Below are positions 6,577 through 14,688 of a stretch of 40,721 nt of DNA, one piece after another. Where the stretch lies: positions 1 to 40,721 of the IMG/VR virus record IMGVR_UViG_3300025009_000224; one strand, written 5' to 3'. How positions within the stretch are numbered: the first letter of the stretch is position 1; the number at the start of each line of letters is the position of its first letter. Source of the stretch: a virus. The notes below the pieces were generated by a model, which worked only from the letters and a program-made list of their open reading frames with translations, made no database searches and was not told the origin of the DNA. Both the position numbers and the translations under genes were made by a program.

Positions 6577-7662
6577 TTGAAAAGAAAAACAATAAACGCT
6601 GTAATAACTAAGAAAATTAATGAGTGGTTAGAAAGTATAGATGATCCCACGGTAAAGCAAAAGATTAAAAAGGATATTATTGTAACTGGTGGTTGCATTA
6701 CCTCAATGCTATTAAATGAAGATGTTAATGATTTTGATATCTATTTTAAGACAAAAGAAAGTGTAAAAGTAATCTCTCAATATTATTGCGATAAATTCAA
6801 TGAAAGCAACAACACAAAAACAAATAAACTAGGTAGACCATATCGCGCATGGGTACTTGATGGAACTGATGTGGAAGCATGGAAAGAAGATAGAAAATTA
6901 TTATCAGAATTTGCATTTGATTATAAGGATATAAAATATAAAGATGTAAAAGACTGGGTTTATTCTGAAGAAGATGAAAATAGATATACATATTTACAAG
7001 TTTCAGGTATGTTACTAAATACTTCTCTTGATAGAATTAAGATTATGATTAATTCAGATGGAATTGCAGAGGATAGTGATTCAGTAGCAGATAATGCAGA
7101 ATATAATATTGATACATATTTAGATGCTTTGAGTGGCGGAGATAATATTTCTGCTGAAGAATTGGAGGAGAAAGAAAATAAGACAAAATATAAACCAATA
7201 TTCTTATCAACAAACGCAATTACTTTATCTAATAAAATTCAATTAATTATAAGATTTTATGGTGAACCAGATGTAATTCACGAAAACTATGATTTTGTAC
7301 ACGCTACAAATTATTGGACTTATGCAACTGGAACAGTATTAAATCAAAGAGCATTGGAGTCAATTTTAAATAAAGAATTGTTTTATATTGGTTCAAAATA
7401 TCCAATTTGCAGTTTAGTTAGAACAAGAAAGTTCATAAAGAGAGGTTGGCAAATTAACGCAGGGCAATATGTAAAAATATCTTTTCAAATTAGCAAATTA
7501 GATTTAGAGAATATCTATGTGTTGGAAGATCAGCTTGTAGGAGTAGATAGTATTTATTTCTTAAATTTTATTAATGCGTTAAAAACAAAACATATAAAAA
7601 ATAATGATTTTGTATTGACTCAAGATTATTTAACTACTGTGATTGATAAAATATTTGGTTAA
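6577..7662 (+). CDS. nucleotidyltransferase-fold protein
   Basis: About 361 aa from TTG 6577, which sits 10 bases after AAAGGAA; GTG 6568 is too close to that site. Residues 37-58 carry the signature of the polymerase-beta nucleotidyltransferase fold: a GlyGly pair (38-39) then Asp52-x-Asp54 in NDFDIYF. The later part contains many strands and a His/Tyr-rich segment (HENYDFVHATNYW). Relatives add nucleotides to RNA ends or to small molecules. The substrate here is not predictable. Confidence in the fold is fair, in the reaction low. Confidence 0.65.
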   Translation: MKRKTINAVITKKINEWLESIDDPTVKQKIKKDIIVTGGCITSMLLNEDVNDFDIYFKTKESVKVISQYYCDKFNESNNTKTNKLGRPYRAWVLDGTDVEAWKEDRKLLSEFAFDYKDIKYKDVKDWVYSEEDENRYTYLQVSGMLLNTSLDRIKIMINSDGIAEDSDSVADNAEYNIDTYLDALSGGDNISAEELEEKENKTKYKPIFLSTNAITLSNKIQLIIRFYGEPDVIHENYDFVHATNYWTYATGTVLNQRALESILNKELFYIGSKYPICSLVRTRKFIKRGWQINAGQYVKISFQISKLDLENIYVLEDQLVGVDSIYFLNFINALKTKHIKNNDFVLTQDYLTTVIDKIFG

Positions 7663-7706
7663 TTAATCCTTCGAGTTTGTGATTTCCAAGGAAGGAAGTG
7701 AAATAA

Positions 7707-7940
7707 ATGTCTATAGAAATTATAGGTCAACCAGAAGGTGAAATAGAGGTTAAAAGATTTTATCTTTCAGGATTGCAAATAAATGTTACATGCCCTGAAT
7801 GCGGGGACTCATATCTATGGGAAAATTATTTGAGTTATCCAGATATAAATATACCAATAGATTTAGGTTTGGCGTGTCATGAATGTGACTACAATTGGAC
7901 TGAACAGATAATATTAAACGTAAGTGTAGAGTTGGTTTGA
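7707..7940 (+). CDS. zinc-ribbon protein, 77 aa
   Basis: It follows GGAAGGAAGTG. Knuckles at Cys29/Cys32 (CPECGDSY) and Cys57/Cys60 (CHECDYNW) sit inside an all-beta sequence. It is the last gene before the ligase promoter. Function unknown. Confidence 0.8.
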   Translation: MSIEIIGQPEGEIEVKRFYLSGLQINVTCPECGDSYLWENYLSYPDINIPIDLGLACHECDYNWTEQIILNVSVELV

Positions 7941-7967
7941 TATTCATAAATTAATAAATAAAATTAT

Positions 7968-7997
7968 TTGACAATGACCTTGTTTGTATGGTATATT
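7968..7997 (+). promoter_or_regulatory. vegetative promoter with extended -10 before ligA
   Basis: TTGACA (7968-7973) and TATATT (7992-7997) are 18 bases apart, with TGG directly before the -10 (TGn extended -10). TGACCT (7976-7981) and AGGTCA (8015-8020) form widely spaced inverted half sites around the start region and could be an operator. Confidence 0.7.
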
Positions 7998-8050
7998 ATG
8001 TATAGGAGCAAATGAGGTCAAATTTTTATTAGAAAGAAGGCGAGATTGGA

Positions 8051-10015
8051 ATGGAAAATATTCAAAGAATTCAAACCCTTGTTAAAGAACTAAATTTGGC
8101 TTGTGACGCTTATTATGTCAAAGATAATCCAATCATGTCAGACAAAATTTATGACTCAATGTACGATGAATTAACGGCCTTAGAATTAAAAACAAACTAC
8201 ATATTATCCTCATCGCCAACTCAAAAAGTTCAAGGGAAAGTTTTAGATTCATTAAAAAAAGTACAACACACTGAACCAATGTTATCTGCTGAAAAATCAA
8301 AAGATATTAATGATGTAATTAAATTTATGGGTAATCAGGATTGTGTTTTGTCTTGGAAATTAGATGGGCTGACGCTAGTTTTAAAATACAACGAAGGTAA
8401 ACTCCAAAAAGCTGTCACTAGAGGTGGTGGAGACGAAGGGGAAGATGTTACTCACACTGTAAAAACATTCTCCAATGTTCCACTCTCAATTGATTATGCT
8501 GGATATTTAGAAATTCGTGGCGAAGGTATGGTTGCTTATAGTGATTTTGAAAGAATTAATAATGAAGTAATTGCTAAAGGCGATGAGCCATATAAGAGTC
8601 CTAGAAATCTAGCAGCAGGATCAGTTAGGCAACTTGATTCAAATATATCTAGAGCAAGGAATTTAATGTTTGTTTCTTTCGGTATTGTTAAGTGCGATGA
8701 ATGGTTTATGCATAAGATGAATCAATTTATGTTTTTGAAGTCATTAGGATTTGATGTTGTCGAACATGTTTTAGTAACTAAAAATGAAATTGCTTCATTT
8801 GTGAACATATTTGAATCAAAATTAGAAATACTACCATATCTTACTGATGGATTAATTATTGAAATCGATGATATTGTTTATGGAAAGGCGCAAGGATTTA
8901 CAGGACATCATACCAAAAATCTATACGCGATGAAATGGAATGACGATAGTTTTGAAACAACATTTAAACACGTTGAGCTAAACACAACAAGAACTGGTAT
9001 GGTATCTTTGACAGCTATTTATGATTCTGTTGATCTTGATGGGGCAAATAATACAAGAGCAAGTTTGCATAATTATGATATCTATGAAGATTTTAAATTA
9101 GGTGTTGGTGATACATTAACTATTTATCGTGCCAATGGGGTTATTCCTCAAGTGGAAGATAATCTAACACGTTCAGGGACATATAAAATTGATATGAAAT
9201 GTCCTTCGTGCGGTGGTGATATTGTAATTAGAGCACCTAAAGAGGCAAGATTCTTATTCTGCGATAATGAAGATTGCCCTGCACAATTGGTTAATAAATT
9301 TGTTCACTTTTGTTCAAAAAGTGGCATGAATATTGATGGATTTTCTGATGCAGGAATTGAATTGTTTATCAATGAAGGATTCTTAAAAAACTTTGCTGAT
9401 ATTTACAAACTTGAACAGTATAAAAGCAAAATAGTTAAACTTGAGGGTTGGGGTACAAAAAGCTACAATAAATTGATTCAAGCAATTGAAAAATCAAAGA
9501 CGGTTAAGATGGAGAATTTTCTTTTTTCACTTGGTATAAAGAATGTTGGTTTAGGAGGAGCAAAAAGGCTGACACAACATTTTAATAATGACATTAATAA
9601 ACTATTTGATGCAGTTGAAAGTCATTATAATTTTAGTAAGATAGTTGACTTTGGTGATATTACTGCTCAATCAGTCAACGACTATTTTAATAAACCACAA
9701 CATAATAATGTGATTAGTGAATTGATGGATTATATTAAATTTAAGAAAGAAGAAAAGAAAGGAGTAGTTAATATGGATGGAATTTTTACAGGAAAGAAGC
9801 TATATTGCACTGGCTCGTTCGAATCACACAAGAAGGAAGAATTAAAAAGTATTATAGAAGGTTTAGGTGGAGAATTTGGTTCAGGTTACGCAAAGTCATT
9901 GGACTATTTGGTAGTAGGGAAATTGAAAGGTTCCTCCAAAGAGGCAAAAGCATTAAAAGATGGAGTGCCTATTCTTACAGAAGATAAGTTTTTAGAAATG
10001 ATAGGAAGGAAATAA
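8051..10015 (+). CDS. ligA: NAD-dependent DNA ligase
   Basis: At 654 aa this is close to the normal length of bacterial LigA and appears complete. Domain Ia (about 1-70) binds NMN. The adenylation domain has the active-site Lys103 in KLDG, followed by TRGGGDEGEDVT and EIRGEG. An OB fold follows, then a Cys4 zinc finger (about residues 384-409, CPSC and CDNEDCP), helix-hairpin-helix repeats (LEGWGTKS, LGIKNVGLGGAK) and a C-terminal BRCT domain (about 575-654). It seals 3'-OH/5'-phosphate nicks using NAD+ in phage DNA replication, repair or recombination. It has its own promoter at 7968. The next gene starts two bases after its stop. Confidence 0.97.
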   Translation: MENIQRIQTLVKELNLACDAYYVKDNPIMSDKIYDSMYDELTALELKTNYILSSSPTQKVQGKVLDSLKKVQHTEPMLSAEKSKDINDVIKFMGNQDCVLSWKLDGLTLVLKYNEGKLQKAVTRGGGDEGEDVTHTVKTFSNVPLSIDYAGYLEIRGEGMVAYSDFERINNEVIAKGDEPYKSPRNLAAGSVRQLDSNISRARNLMFVSFGIVKCDEWFMHKMNQFMFLKSLGFDVVEHVLVTKNEIASFVNIFESKLEILPYLTDGLIIEIDDIVYGKAQGFTGHHTKNLYAMKWNDDSFETTFKHVELNTTRTGMVSLTAIYDSVDLDGANNTRASLHNYDIYEDFKLGVGDTLTIYRANGVIPQVEDNLTRSGTYKIDMKCPSCGGDIVIRAPKEARFLFCDNEDCPAQLVNKFVHFCSKSGMNIDGFSDAGIELFINEGFLKNFADIYKLEQYKSKIVKLEGWGTKSYNKLIQAIEKSKTVKMENFLFSLGIKNVGLGGAKRLTQHFNNDINKLFDAVESHYNFSKIVDFGDITAQSVNDYFNKPQHNNVISELMDYIKFKKEEKKGVVNMDGIFTGKKLYCTGSFESHKKEELKSIIEGLGGEFGSGYAKSLDYLVVGKLKGSSKEAKALKDGVPILTEDKFLEMIGRK

Positions 10016-10017
10016 TC

Positions 10018-10224
10018 ATGAAGAAAATTTATAAATATCAACTTACAACAGGATTAAATGAATTAGAAATGCCAAATACAAAAATTTTAAATGTCATTAA
10101 TCAAGGGAGAATACCTACTTTATATGCAGGATGGGATATCGAAGACAACATTGTTGAAAATAGTGAATATCTTAATACAATTACAGATGGCATGTTTGTG
10201 TGGCATATATTTATTCAGAAATAG
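10018..10224 (+). CDS. DUF7352-like small phage protein, 68 aa
   Basis: It starts two bases after the ligase stop, so it is cotranscribed and probably coupled. The pattern KKIYKYQL, IEMP-like ELEMPNTKILNV, then QGRIPTLYAGWD and finally FVWHIF matches the small phage family DUF7352, of unknown function. Confidence 0.7.
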   Translation: MKKIYKYQLTTGLNELEMPNTKILNVINQGRIPTLYAGWDIEDNIVENSEYLNTITDGMFVWHIFIQK

Positions 10225-10242
10225 AGAAATGTTTAAAAATAG

Positions 10243-10281
10243 GAATCCGTAAATCATTGCTATATAAGGGTTTACGGATTC
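10243..10281 (+). ncRNA. putative conserved structured RNA element, copy A
   Basis: A perfect 11-bp stem (10243-10253 with 10271-10281) encloses 17 bases. The stretch from TTGCTATATAAGGG into the right arm matches copy B (at 32378) in 18 of 21 positions. Two of the three differences fall in the stem and keep pairing through matching changes in the other arm. No U-run follows. It lies in the leader of the gene at 10336. A second small hairpin (TTCGA/TCGAA) follows at 10291-10304. Confidence 0.5.
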
Positions 10282-10335
10282 GTAAAATACTTCGAAATAT
10301 CGAATTTATAGGATTAAGAAAAGGTGGTTAAAATT

Positions 10336-10545
10336 ATGCTAACAATAGACTTCAAAGGAATTGTAAAATGTGACGAGTCTGCTGAGTGGTTTGCAGAAGA
10401 TAAAGATGGAAAAATTATAGATGAAGATTTTCTAAGTGGTATAGATAATTATTTGGAGTCTTTGGGAATTGATATTACACATGAGGGCGAAGAAATAGAG
10501 GTGATTATTAAAATAAGAGATAGAGAGGAAGATCAAAAATGGTAA
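10336..10545 (+). CDS. hypothetical protein, 69 aa
   Basis: ATG 10336 follows AAAGGTGG (10320-10327) at spacing 8. The product is acidic alpha/beta (IKIRDREED at its end). It is preceded by an untranslated leader carrying structured RNA copy A. It overlaps the next gene by seven bases. Function unknown. Confidence 0.75.
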   Translation: MLTIDFKGIVKCDESAEWFAEDKDGKIIDEDFLSGIDNYLESLGIDITHEGEEIEVIIKIRDREEDQKW

Positions 10546-10799
10546 GTATGACATTCGAAAAAGCAGAATTAGATGTTAGTAAATTTGAGGCAAATAGAGA
10601 ATATAGGATAGAATTTAATTCAAAGGAATATGGACATACCATAATTCATAAAGCATTTGTTAAAAGTGTAGATATTGAATCAAATACTATTGAATTTGAA
10701 CCTCTTCCAGAAAATAAAAAACAAGAAGAGTTTAATGGAGGATTTTCATTTACTATAAATGATTTAGAAGGAAATACAGTATTAAAAGTGGATAGATAA
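10539..10799 (+). CDS. hypothetical beta-rich protein, 86 aa
   Basis: ATG 10539 lies seven bases after GAGAGGAAG inside the end of the previous gene, so the pair is probably coupled. Alternating charged and hydrophobic residues suggest a small all-beta fold. No named family. Confidence 0.75.
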   Translation: MVSMTFEKAELDVSKFEANREYRIEFNSKEYGHTIIHKAFVKSVDIESNTIEFEPLPENKKQEEFNGGFSFTINDLEGNTVLKVDR

Positions 10800-10834
10800 A
10801 ACATTAAATCACCAATTTGAAAGGAGATTATAAA

Positions 10835-11044
10835 ATGGATTTTGATAATATGACAAGAGAAGAATTGTTAGACGTTTTAAAAGAAAGTTATATGAAATTA
10901 ATTCGCCCAATACCAAATGATCAAACGTTTAAAGTTGGTAATTATTACAGAGGTGAACAAACAGGTGATGACGAGATTGAAATACATGGATACGCAATTA
11001 GATACCTAACATTTGACGAAACTGACAAATATTTTAGAGAGTAA
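10835..11044 (+). CDS. hypothetical protein, 69 aa
   Basis: ATG 10835 is seven bases after AAAGGAGA, which belongs to the exact repeat ATTTGAAAGGA at 10815-10825. The N-terminus is a helix typical of small phage proteins (TREELLDVLKESY), followed by strands (FKVGNYYRGEQ). Function unknown. Confidence 0.75.
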   Translation: MDFDNMTREELLDVLKESYMKLIRPIPNDQTFKVGNYYRGEQTGDDEIEIHGYAIRYLTFDETDKYFRE

Positions 11045-11085
11045 TTAAAATACAAAATTCCTCGGACAAAGAAAGGAAAATAAAT

Positions 11086-11235
11086 ATGAACAGACTATCA
11101 TATATTCTACTTACTTTAATCTTTTGCATTTTCGTTTCCATAGGATGTATAACAGGCGATATTGCAATTGGTTGTTTACTTATGCTTGGAATGCTATTTT
11201 CAGTGATTATAGGTGTTTTAGAAAGGAAGATTTAA
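11086..11235 (+). CDS. two-helix membrane protein, 49 aa
   Basis: ATG 11086 follows AGAAAGGAAA. Two hydrophobic segments (about residues 5-21 and 26-44) are separated by a short loop and the protein ends in LERKI. The first segment contains VSIGC, but a lipobox reading is less likely given the second helix. The end of the gene holds the ribosome binding site of the next one. Confidence 0.65.
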   Translation: MNRLSYILLTLIFCIFVSIGCITGDIAIGCLLMLGMLFSVIIGVLERKI

Positions 11236-11237
11236 CA

Positions 11238-11477
11238 ATGACAAAAACAGAAATTCTACTATATGGAGCATTATTGGAAAGTGATATGTATAGTGATGGA
11301 TATGGATCTACCGATGAAGATACGGAATTATTACAAAGGGCGTTAAAGAAAATATATGGTATCACAGAAGGATGTTCTAGAGATATCTTAGAAAAAGCAG
11401 AAGAACAAATGAAAAGTGATTTGAAAGATTTGGTTATAGAATTTAGAAGTAAGATGGAAGAGTATTTAAACGTATAA
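11238..11477 (+). CDS. hypothetical helical protein, 79 aa
   Basis: ATG 11238 follows GAAAGGAAG. A longer in-frame start at 11124 would run antiphase through the membrane-protein gene and is rejected. The product is acidic and helical (ILEKAEEQMKSDLKDLVIEF). Function unknown. Confidence 0.75.
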   Translation: MTKTEILLYGALLESDMYSDGYGSTDEDTELLQRALKKIYGITEGCSRDILEKAEEQMKSDLKDLVIEFRSKMEEYLNV

Positions 11478-11496
11478 TAGAAAGGAGATAATTCTA

Positions 11497-11718
11497 ATGA
11501 TTAAATATTATTGGAAAATTATTATGAGAAATGGCAATAGTTATTATATTGAATCGGAAGTAAATAATATTGAAGAACTTATTAAAAATAGTTTCAGTCC
11601 AGTATCTCAAGATAGTTTTGCTGTATTTACTCTACATAATTATAGTTCTTCAGCACAAGAAAATAAAATATTGATTAGATATTCTGAAGTTTCAGAGATA
11701 TTATGGAATGGAAAGTAA
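11497..11718 (+). CDS. hypothetical phage protein, 73 aa
   Basis: It follows AGAAAGGAGA. The sequence YYWKIIMRNGNSYYIES then a C-terminal ILIRYSEVSEIL resembles small uncharacterised beta-fold proteins common in Bacillota phages. No function is known for them. Confidence 0.8.
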   Translation: MIKYYWKIIMRNGNSYYIESEVNNIEELIKNSFSPVSQDSFAVFTLHNYSSSAQENKILIRYSEVSEILWNGK

Positions 11719-11762
11719 AAGAACTATTTGATGTCAAATAAAAATAAAGAGGAGAATGAATA

Positions 11763-12245
11763 ATGAGTAAAAATGAAATTTCCATTGCAACTGTAAAACA
11801 AATTACCAAAGAAGAATTGCAAAAATATGTAACAGGCAACTTTACGGAAAATAATATAAGGAAAACAATTCAAGAACAATTAGCTAAATCTGGGGAAAAT
11901 ATAGTGTTTAAACAATTAGGTTTAAGAATGGATTCATGGAGTCACAAATGGGAGTTAGATAGTTATGGTAGTCTGAGCCAAATGGTGAAGAAAAGCGAAT
12001 CACTTATCAATGATGTTGGAGGTGGGGTAATTCAAGAAATTATTAAGGAGGTAACTCCTGAAGATGTTATTGCTTCACTAACCCAAAAGAATATACAATC
12101 ATTAAAAAAGATTTACAGAGAAACTTTATTTGCATATTTTGAAAACGAAGTTAGAAATCTTGCGATGGAACATGGTAAGGAGCAAGCTAAAACATTATTT
12201 ATGAAACATTTATATGAGGAAGAAAATAATTCCGAGCAAATTTAA
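11763..12245 (+). CDS. hypothetical protein, 160 aa
   Basis: It follows GAGGAGAATGAATA. Mostly helical, with an N-terminal segment listing ISIATVKQITKEELQKY and a C-terminal helix rich in Glu and Lys. No catalytic motif and no membrane segment. Function unknown. Confidence 0.8.
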   Translation: MSKNEISIATVKQITKEELQKYVTGNFTENNIRKTIQEQLAKSGENIVFKQLGLRMDSWSHKWELDSYGSLSQMVKKSESLINDVGGGVIQEIIKEVTPEDVIASLTQKNIQSLKKIYRETLFAYFENEVRNLAMEHGKEQAKTLFMKHLYEEENNSEQI

Positions 12246-12279
12246 CTTTTAATTGCTTTAGAAAGGAGTAAATATAAAA

Positions 12280-12474
12280 ATGTATACACATAGTTGTTTT
12301 AATAAACCTAATAATATCGAAATTAAAACTGACAATAAACAAAAATGGAAAGTTGAAGTGTATAAAGAAGAATTGGGTAGATATGAAATGAGTAACTATC
12401 TTACATTTCTTGCAGAATTTAATACTGAGTATTGTCCTTTTTGTGGTGGGAAGTTAATAGGAATAGACCTTTAA
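12280..12474 (+). CDS. small zinc-ribbon-like protein, 64 aa
   Basis: It follows GAAAGGAG. A single C-terminal knuckle (Cys52/Cys55 in YCPFCGGKLIG) pairs with a possible N-terminal His4/Cys6 site. Proteins of this outline are common in phage accessory regions. Function unknown. Confidence 0.75.
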   Translation: MYTHSCFNKPNNIEIKTDNKQKWKVEVYKEELGRYEMSNYLTFLAEFNTEYCPFCGGKLIGIDL

Positions 12475-12507
12475 AATTATGGTTTTAATGGGAGGAGATT
12501 TTTATAA

Positions 12508-12690
12508 ATGAATAATGAACTGCAAGAATTGAGAAACACTAATACAGAAAAAATTATGAAACTTATTGATGATAAGATTAATCTAAGATTGGCACTAGAA
12601 TGTTTAAAAGATGAATATGTTCAATATGTCATTGTAATGAATATGACGATAATGAAGAATGTGCTTATTGTTATGCTAAAAGAGTATTAA
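12508..12690 (+). CDS. small gene, probably frameshifted; true product likely a zinc protein ending at 12710
   Basis: The frame starts at ATG 12508 after GGGAGGAG. After about residue 40 (KDEYVQY) its composition turns to Met/Ile/Val-rich and it stops at 12690. From 12627 the neighbouring frame reads CHCNEYDDNEECAYCYAKRVL and ends at TAA 12708-12710, two bases before the next start. One extra T near 12627 would join the two into a 67-residue Cys4 zinc protein. I take the joined product as the real gene. Confidence 0.65.
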   Translation: MNNELQELRNTNTEKIMKLIDDKINLRLALECLKDEYVQYVIVMNMTIMKNVLIVMLKEY

Positions 12691-12712
12691 AAGAAACGAG
12701 GGATAAATAAAA

Positions 12713-13027
12713 ATGATTAGTTGTAGAAAGTGCGAACATTATCAACCTAAAGATTTAACAAGATTTACTTTATTAGAAAAATGTCAAAGTGTGAGTGGAT
12801 TTTGTACGGATTCTAATAATCCTGATTTTAATGAATATGCAAGAAGTTTTGGCAGGGGAATTGGTAGAATTGAATCATACATAACCCCTAAATGGTGCGC
12901 CAAAAGAAAGAATCCTAAGTCAACTGAAGAATATTATAGTGAAGAAGAAATTAGAGAGTTTGTCAAAGAAAGAAAATTAATTGAATTTATAAGACAGATG
13001 AGATCTGGTGGCATTCGTTGGTACTAA
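12713..13027 (+). CDS. Cys-rich hypothetical protein, 104 aa
   Basis: The N-terminal two thirds carry Cys4, Cys7, Cys24, Cys31 and Cys62, beginning SCRKCEHY, which suggests a small zinc module. The C-terminal part is a charged helix (SEEEIREFVKERKL). It starts two bases after the end of the preceding restored frame. Confidence 0.8.
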   Translation: MISCRKCEHYQPKDLTRFTLLEKCQSVSGFCTDSNNPDFNEYARSFGRGIGRIESYITPKWCAKRKNPKSTEEYYSEEEIREFVKERKLIEFIRQMRSGGIRWY

Positions 13028-13063
13028 TCCAACGAAAAGAACATTTGAAAGGATGTAAAAAAA

Positions 13064-13264
13064 TTGGATTACGTTGATCGAATAGAAAAATTAAAGGAAA
13101 GATTCAGTGAAGAAGACGATAAAGAATGGACGGATGAGGAAATAATTCAGGCGTGTGTAGCGGTTGTATACAATGGAGTTTTCAAAAAAAGATGGAATGT
13201 AAACATTACTAGTGGTAAAAAAATAAAAGTAAAAAATGATAAAAAGGAGTTTAATTATGACTAG
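13064..13264 (+). CDS. hypothetical protein, 66 aa, TTG start
   Basis: TTG 13064 lies 10 bases after GGA of an ATTTGAAAGGA copy (13043-13053). The ATG at 13053 is followed at once by a stop. A helical N-terminal half is followed by a Lys-rich tail. It overlaps the next gene by eight bases. Function unknown. Confidence 0.65.
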   Translation: MDYVDRIEKLKERFSEEDDKEWTDEEIIQACVAVVYNGVFKKRWNVNITSGKKIKVKNDKKEFNYD

Positions 13265-13397
13265 AGGGCAGGGTATAAGAAAAGCAATAATACTTATAAA
13301 TAAATTAAAAAGTATTGAAGGACTTTCAAAAGATACAATGTTAGAAATTGATGAAATTATTGAACATCTTGAATTTGTATCTCAGTTTTATCTCTAA
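13257..13397 (+). CDS. small helical protein, 46 aa
   Basis: ATG 13257 follows AAAAAGGAG within the end of the previous gene. The product is a basic N-terminus followed by amphipathic helices (KLKSIEGLSKDTMLEIDEII). Function unknown. Confidence 0.6.
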   Translation: MTRGQGIRKAIILINKLKSIEGLSKDTMLEIDEIIEHLEFVSQFYL

Positions 13398-13444
13398 TTA
13401 ACTATCGAAATCTGACATTCAAATGGTTTAGAAAGGAATTTATA

Positions 13445-13795
13445 ATGAACAATGAAGAATTATTTAGAAGAGAGTATTTAGGAAAACTATATGAACCATT
13501 AAAATGTTGTTCAGGAGCATATGAATTATGGATTGATTATGAATATAATTGTGAAATGTTTGATAGAGATATTTGTCACGGAGGGCTAGATAGTCAAGGG
13601 TTTACTAAGCCAACAAATACTCATGAATTAAGAGAAATTAATCAAAATGCAAATTATCTTAGAGATAAAGTTTGGATGAGAGCAAAGGAATTGGCAATAT
13701 TTGATTTTAAAGATTTTAATGATGCCAGAAGGTATGTAAATAAGTTAACTTGGAAAGGGATTCAAGAAGAGTATCAAAGATTATGCGTACGATGA
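13445..13795 (+). CDS. hypothetical protein, 116 aa
   Basis: It follows AGAAAGGAATTTATA. It contains several Cys (CC at residues 20-21, then two more) and a His in DICHGGLDS, but no clean zinc motif. The second half is helical. No family recognised. Confidence 0.8.
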   Translation: MNNEELFRREYLGKLYEPLKCCSGAYELWIDYEYNCEMFDRDICHGGLDSQGFTKPTNTHELREINQNANYLRDKVWMRAKELAIFDFKDFNDARRYVNKLTWKGIQEEYQRLCVR

Positions 13796-13849
13796 AAATT
13801 ACCTTTGAACGTATTGAAATAATAAAGTGAAAGAAAGAAGGATAAATAA

Positions 13850-14185
13850 ATGAGTTACAAAATTGGAGAAGAAATTGGATTTAAAGATGATTTTGCAATT
13901 GAATCAGCTTTTGGTGGAAATAAACTTCAAGTCAAACAAGGAGATAAAGGATTTATAGATAGTAGAGGCATGATTCATTATACTACTGGTCAGGCAAGGG
14001 GCAAGATTCATAGTTTAAGCAAAGAGATTGAAGTTAATGGATATGACCATACAAGTATTGCTAAGTTAATTTTTAAGAGATTAAATAACCAATATGGTAT
14101 TAAAAGTGATTTTCTTGAGGATTATGAAATTAGTGAAAAAGATTTTATTGGAGAGATTGAAGATATTTTAAGCGACATTTTATAG
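13850..14185 (+). CDS. hypothetical conserved phage protein, 111 aa
   Basis: It follows AAGAAGGAT. The N-terminal half is beta-rich and resembles a small SH3-like barrel (KIGEEIGFKDDF, VKQGDKGFIDS). The C-terminal half is helical (TSIAKLIFKRLNNQYG, FIGEIEDILSDIL). It looks like a widespread Bacillota phage family without known function. Confidence 0.8.
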   Translation: MSYKIGEEIGFKDDFAIESAFGGNKLQVKQGDKGFIDSRGMIHYTTGQARGKIHSLSKEIEVNGYDHTSIAKLIFKRLNNQYGIKSDFLEDYEISEKDFIGEIEDILSDIL

Positions 14186-14204
14186 AAAGTAGGTAATTAA
14201 CAAG

Positions 14205-14687
14205 ATGATTACTAAAGAATTTCTTAAAGCAATTAACCCTAAAAGTAATCCATATAACCCAAAATACTCCCAAGGCACATATACATTCTTGCATAAAAAT
14301 ATAAACAAAGATATTAAAATTTATTTTAAAAATAGAAATAATATAACTGGTAATATTATAACTTTTAATATAAGAGCAATAAAATATTATTCAACTCAAA
14401 TATACTTTATGTACAAAACAGATTATAAATGGCAAGGGATTTCATGGTTTAAAATTATGAGCAATAAATATGAAACTATGGACTATTCAAGTCTTGAAAT
14501 GAAAGAATTTGAGGATATTACTGATTGGTTTTGCAGTGAATATATTAAAATTGGAAGATGTTTATTTGATATAGAACATATTAATTTCTTACTTGGTGAA
14601 AATCATAATTATGTTGGCGAAAAGAATAGGTTTGAAACTGTTGATGGGATTAAAAAATGTAAATGGTGTGGAAAGGTTGTTGAATAA
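14205..14687 (+). CDS. hypothetical protein with C-terminal zinc knuckle, 160 aa
   Basis: A strand-rich N-terminal domain with many Tyr and Lys is followed by a terminal CKWCGK knuckle (Cys152/Cys155). His residues around 127-137 may complete the zinc site. Function unknown. Confidence 0.75.
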   Translation: MITKEFLKAINPKSNPYNPKYSQGTYTFLHKNINKDIKIYFKNRNNITGNIITFNIRAIKYYSTQIYFMYKTDYKWQGISWFKIMSNKYETMDYSSLEMKEFEDITDWFCSEYIKIGRCLFDIEHINFLLGENHNYVGEKNRFETVDGIKKCKWCGKVVE

Positions 14688-14688
14688 T

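Noticed and set aside
9805-9987. 60-codon frame inside ligA
   Set aside because: Out-of-frame with the BRCT domain of ligase, Arg/Trp-rich and without a ribosome site.
10243-10281. Intrinsic terminator after ligA and the DUF7352-like gene
   Set aside because: The stem is good but no run of Ts follows, and its loop is conserved in another element, so a structured RNA fits better.
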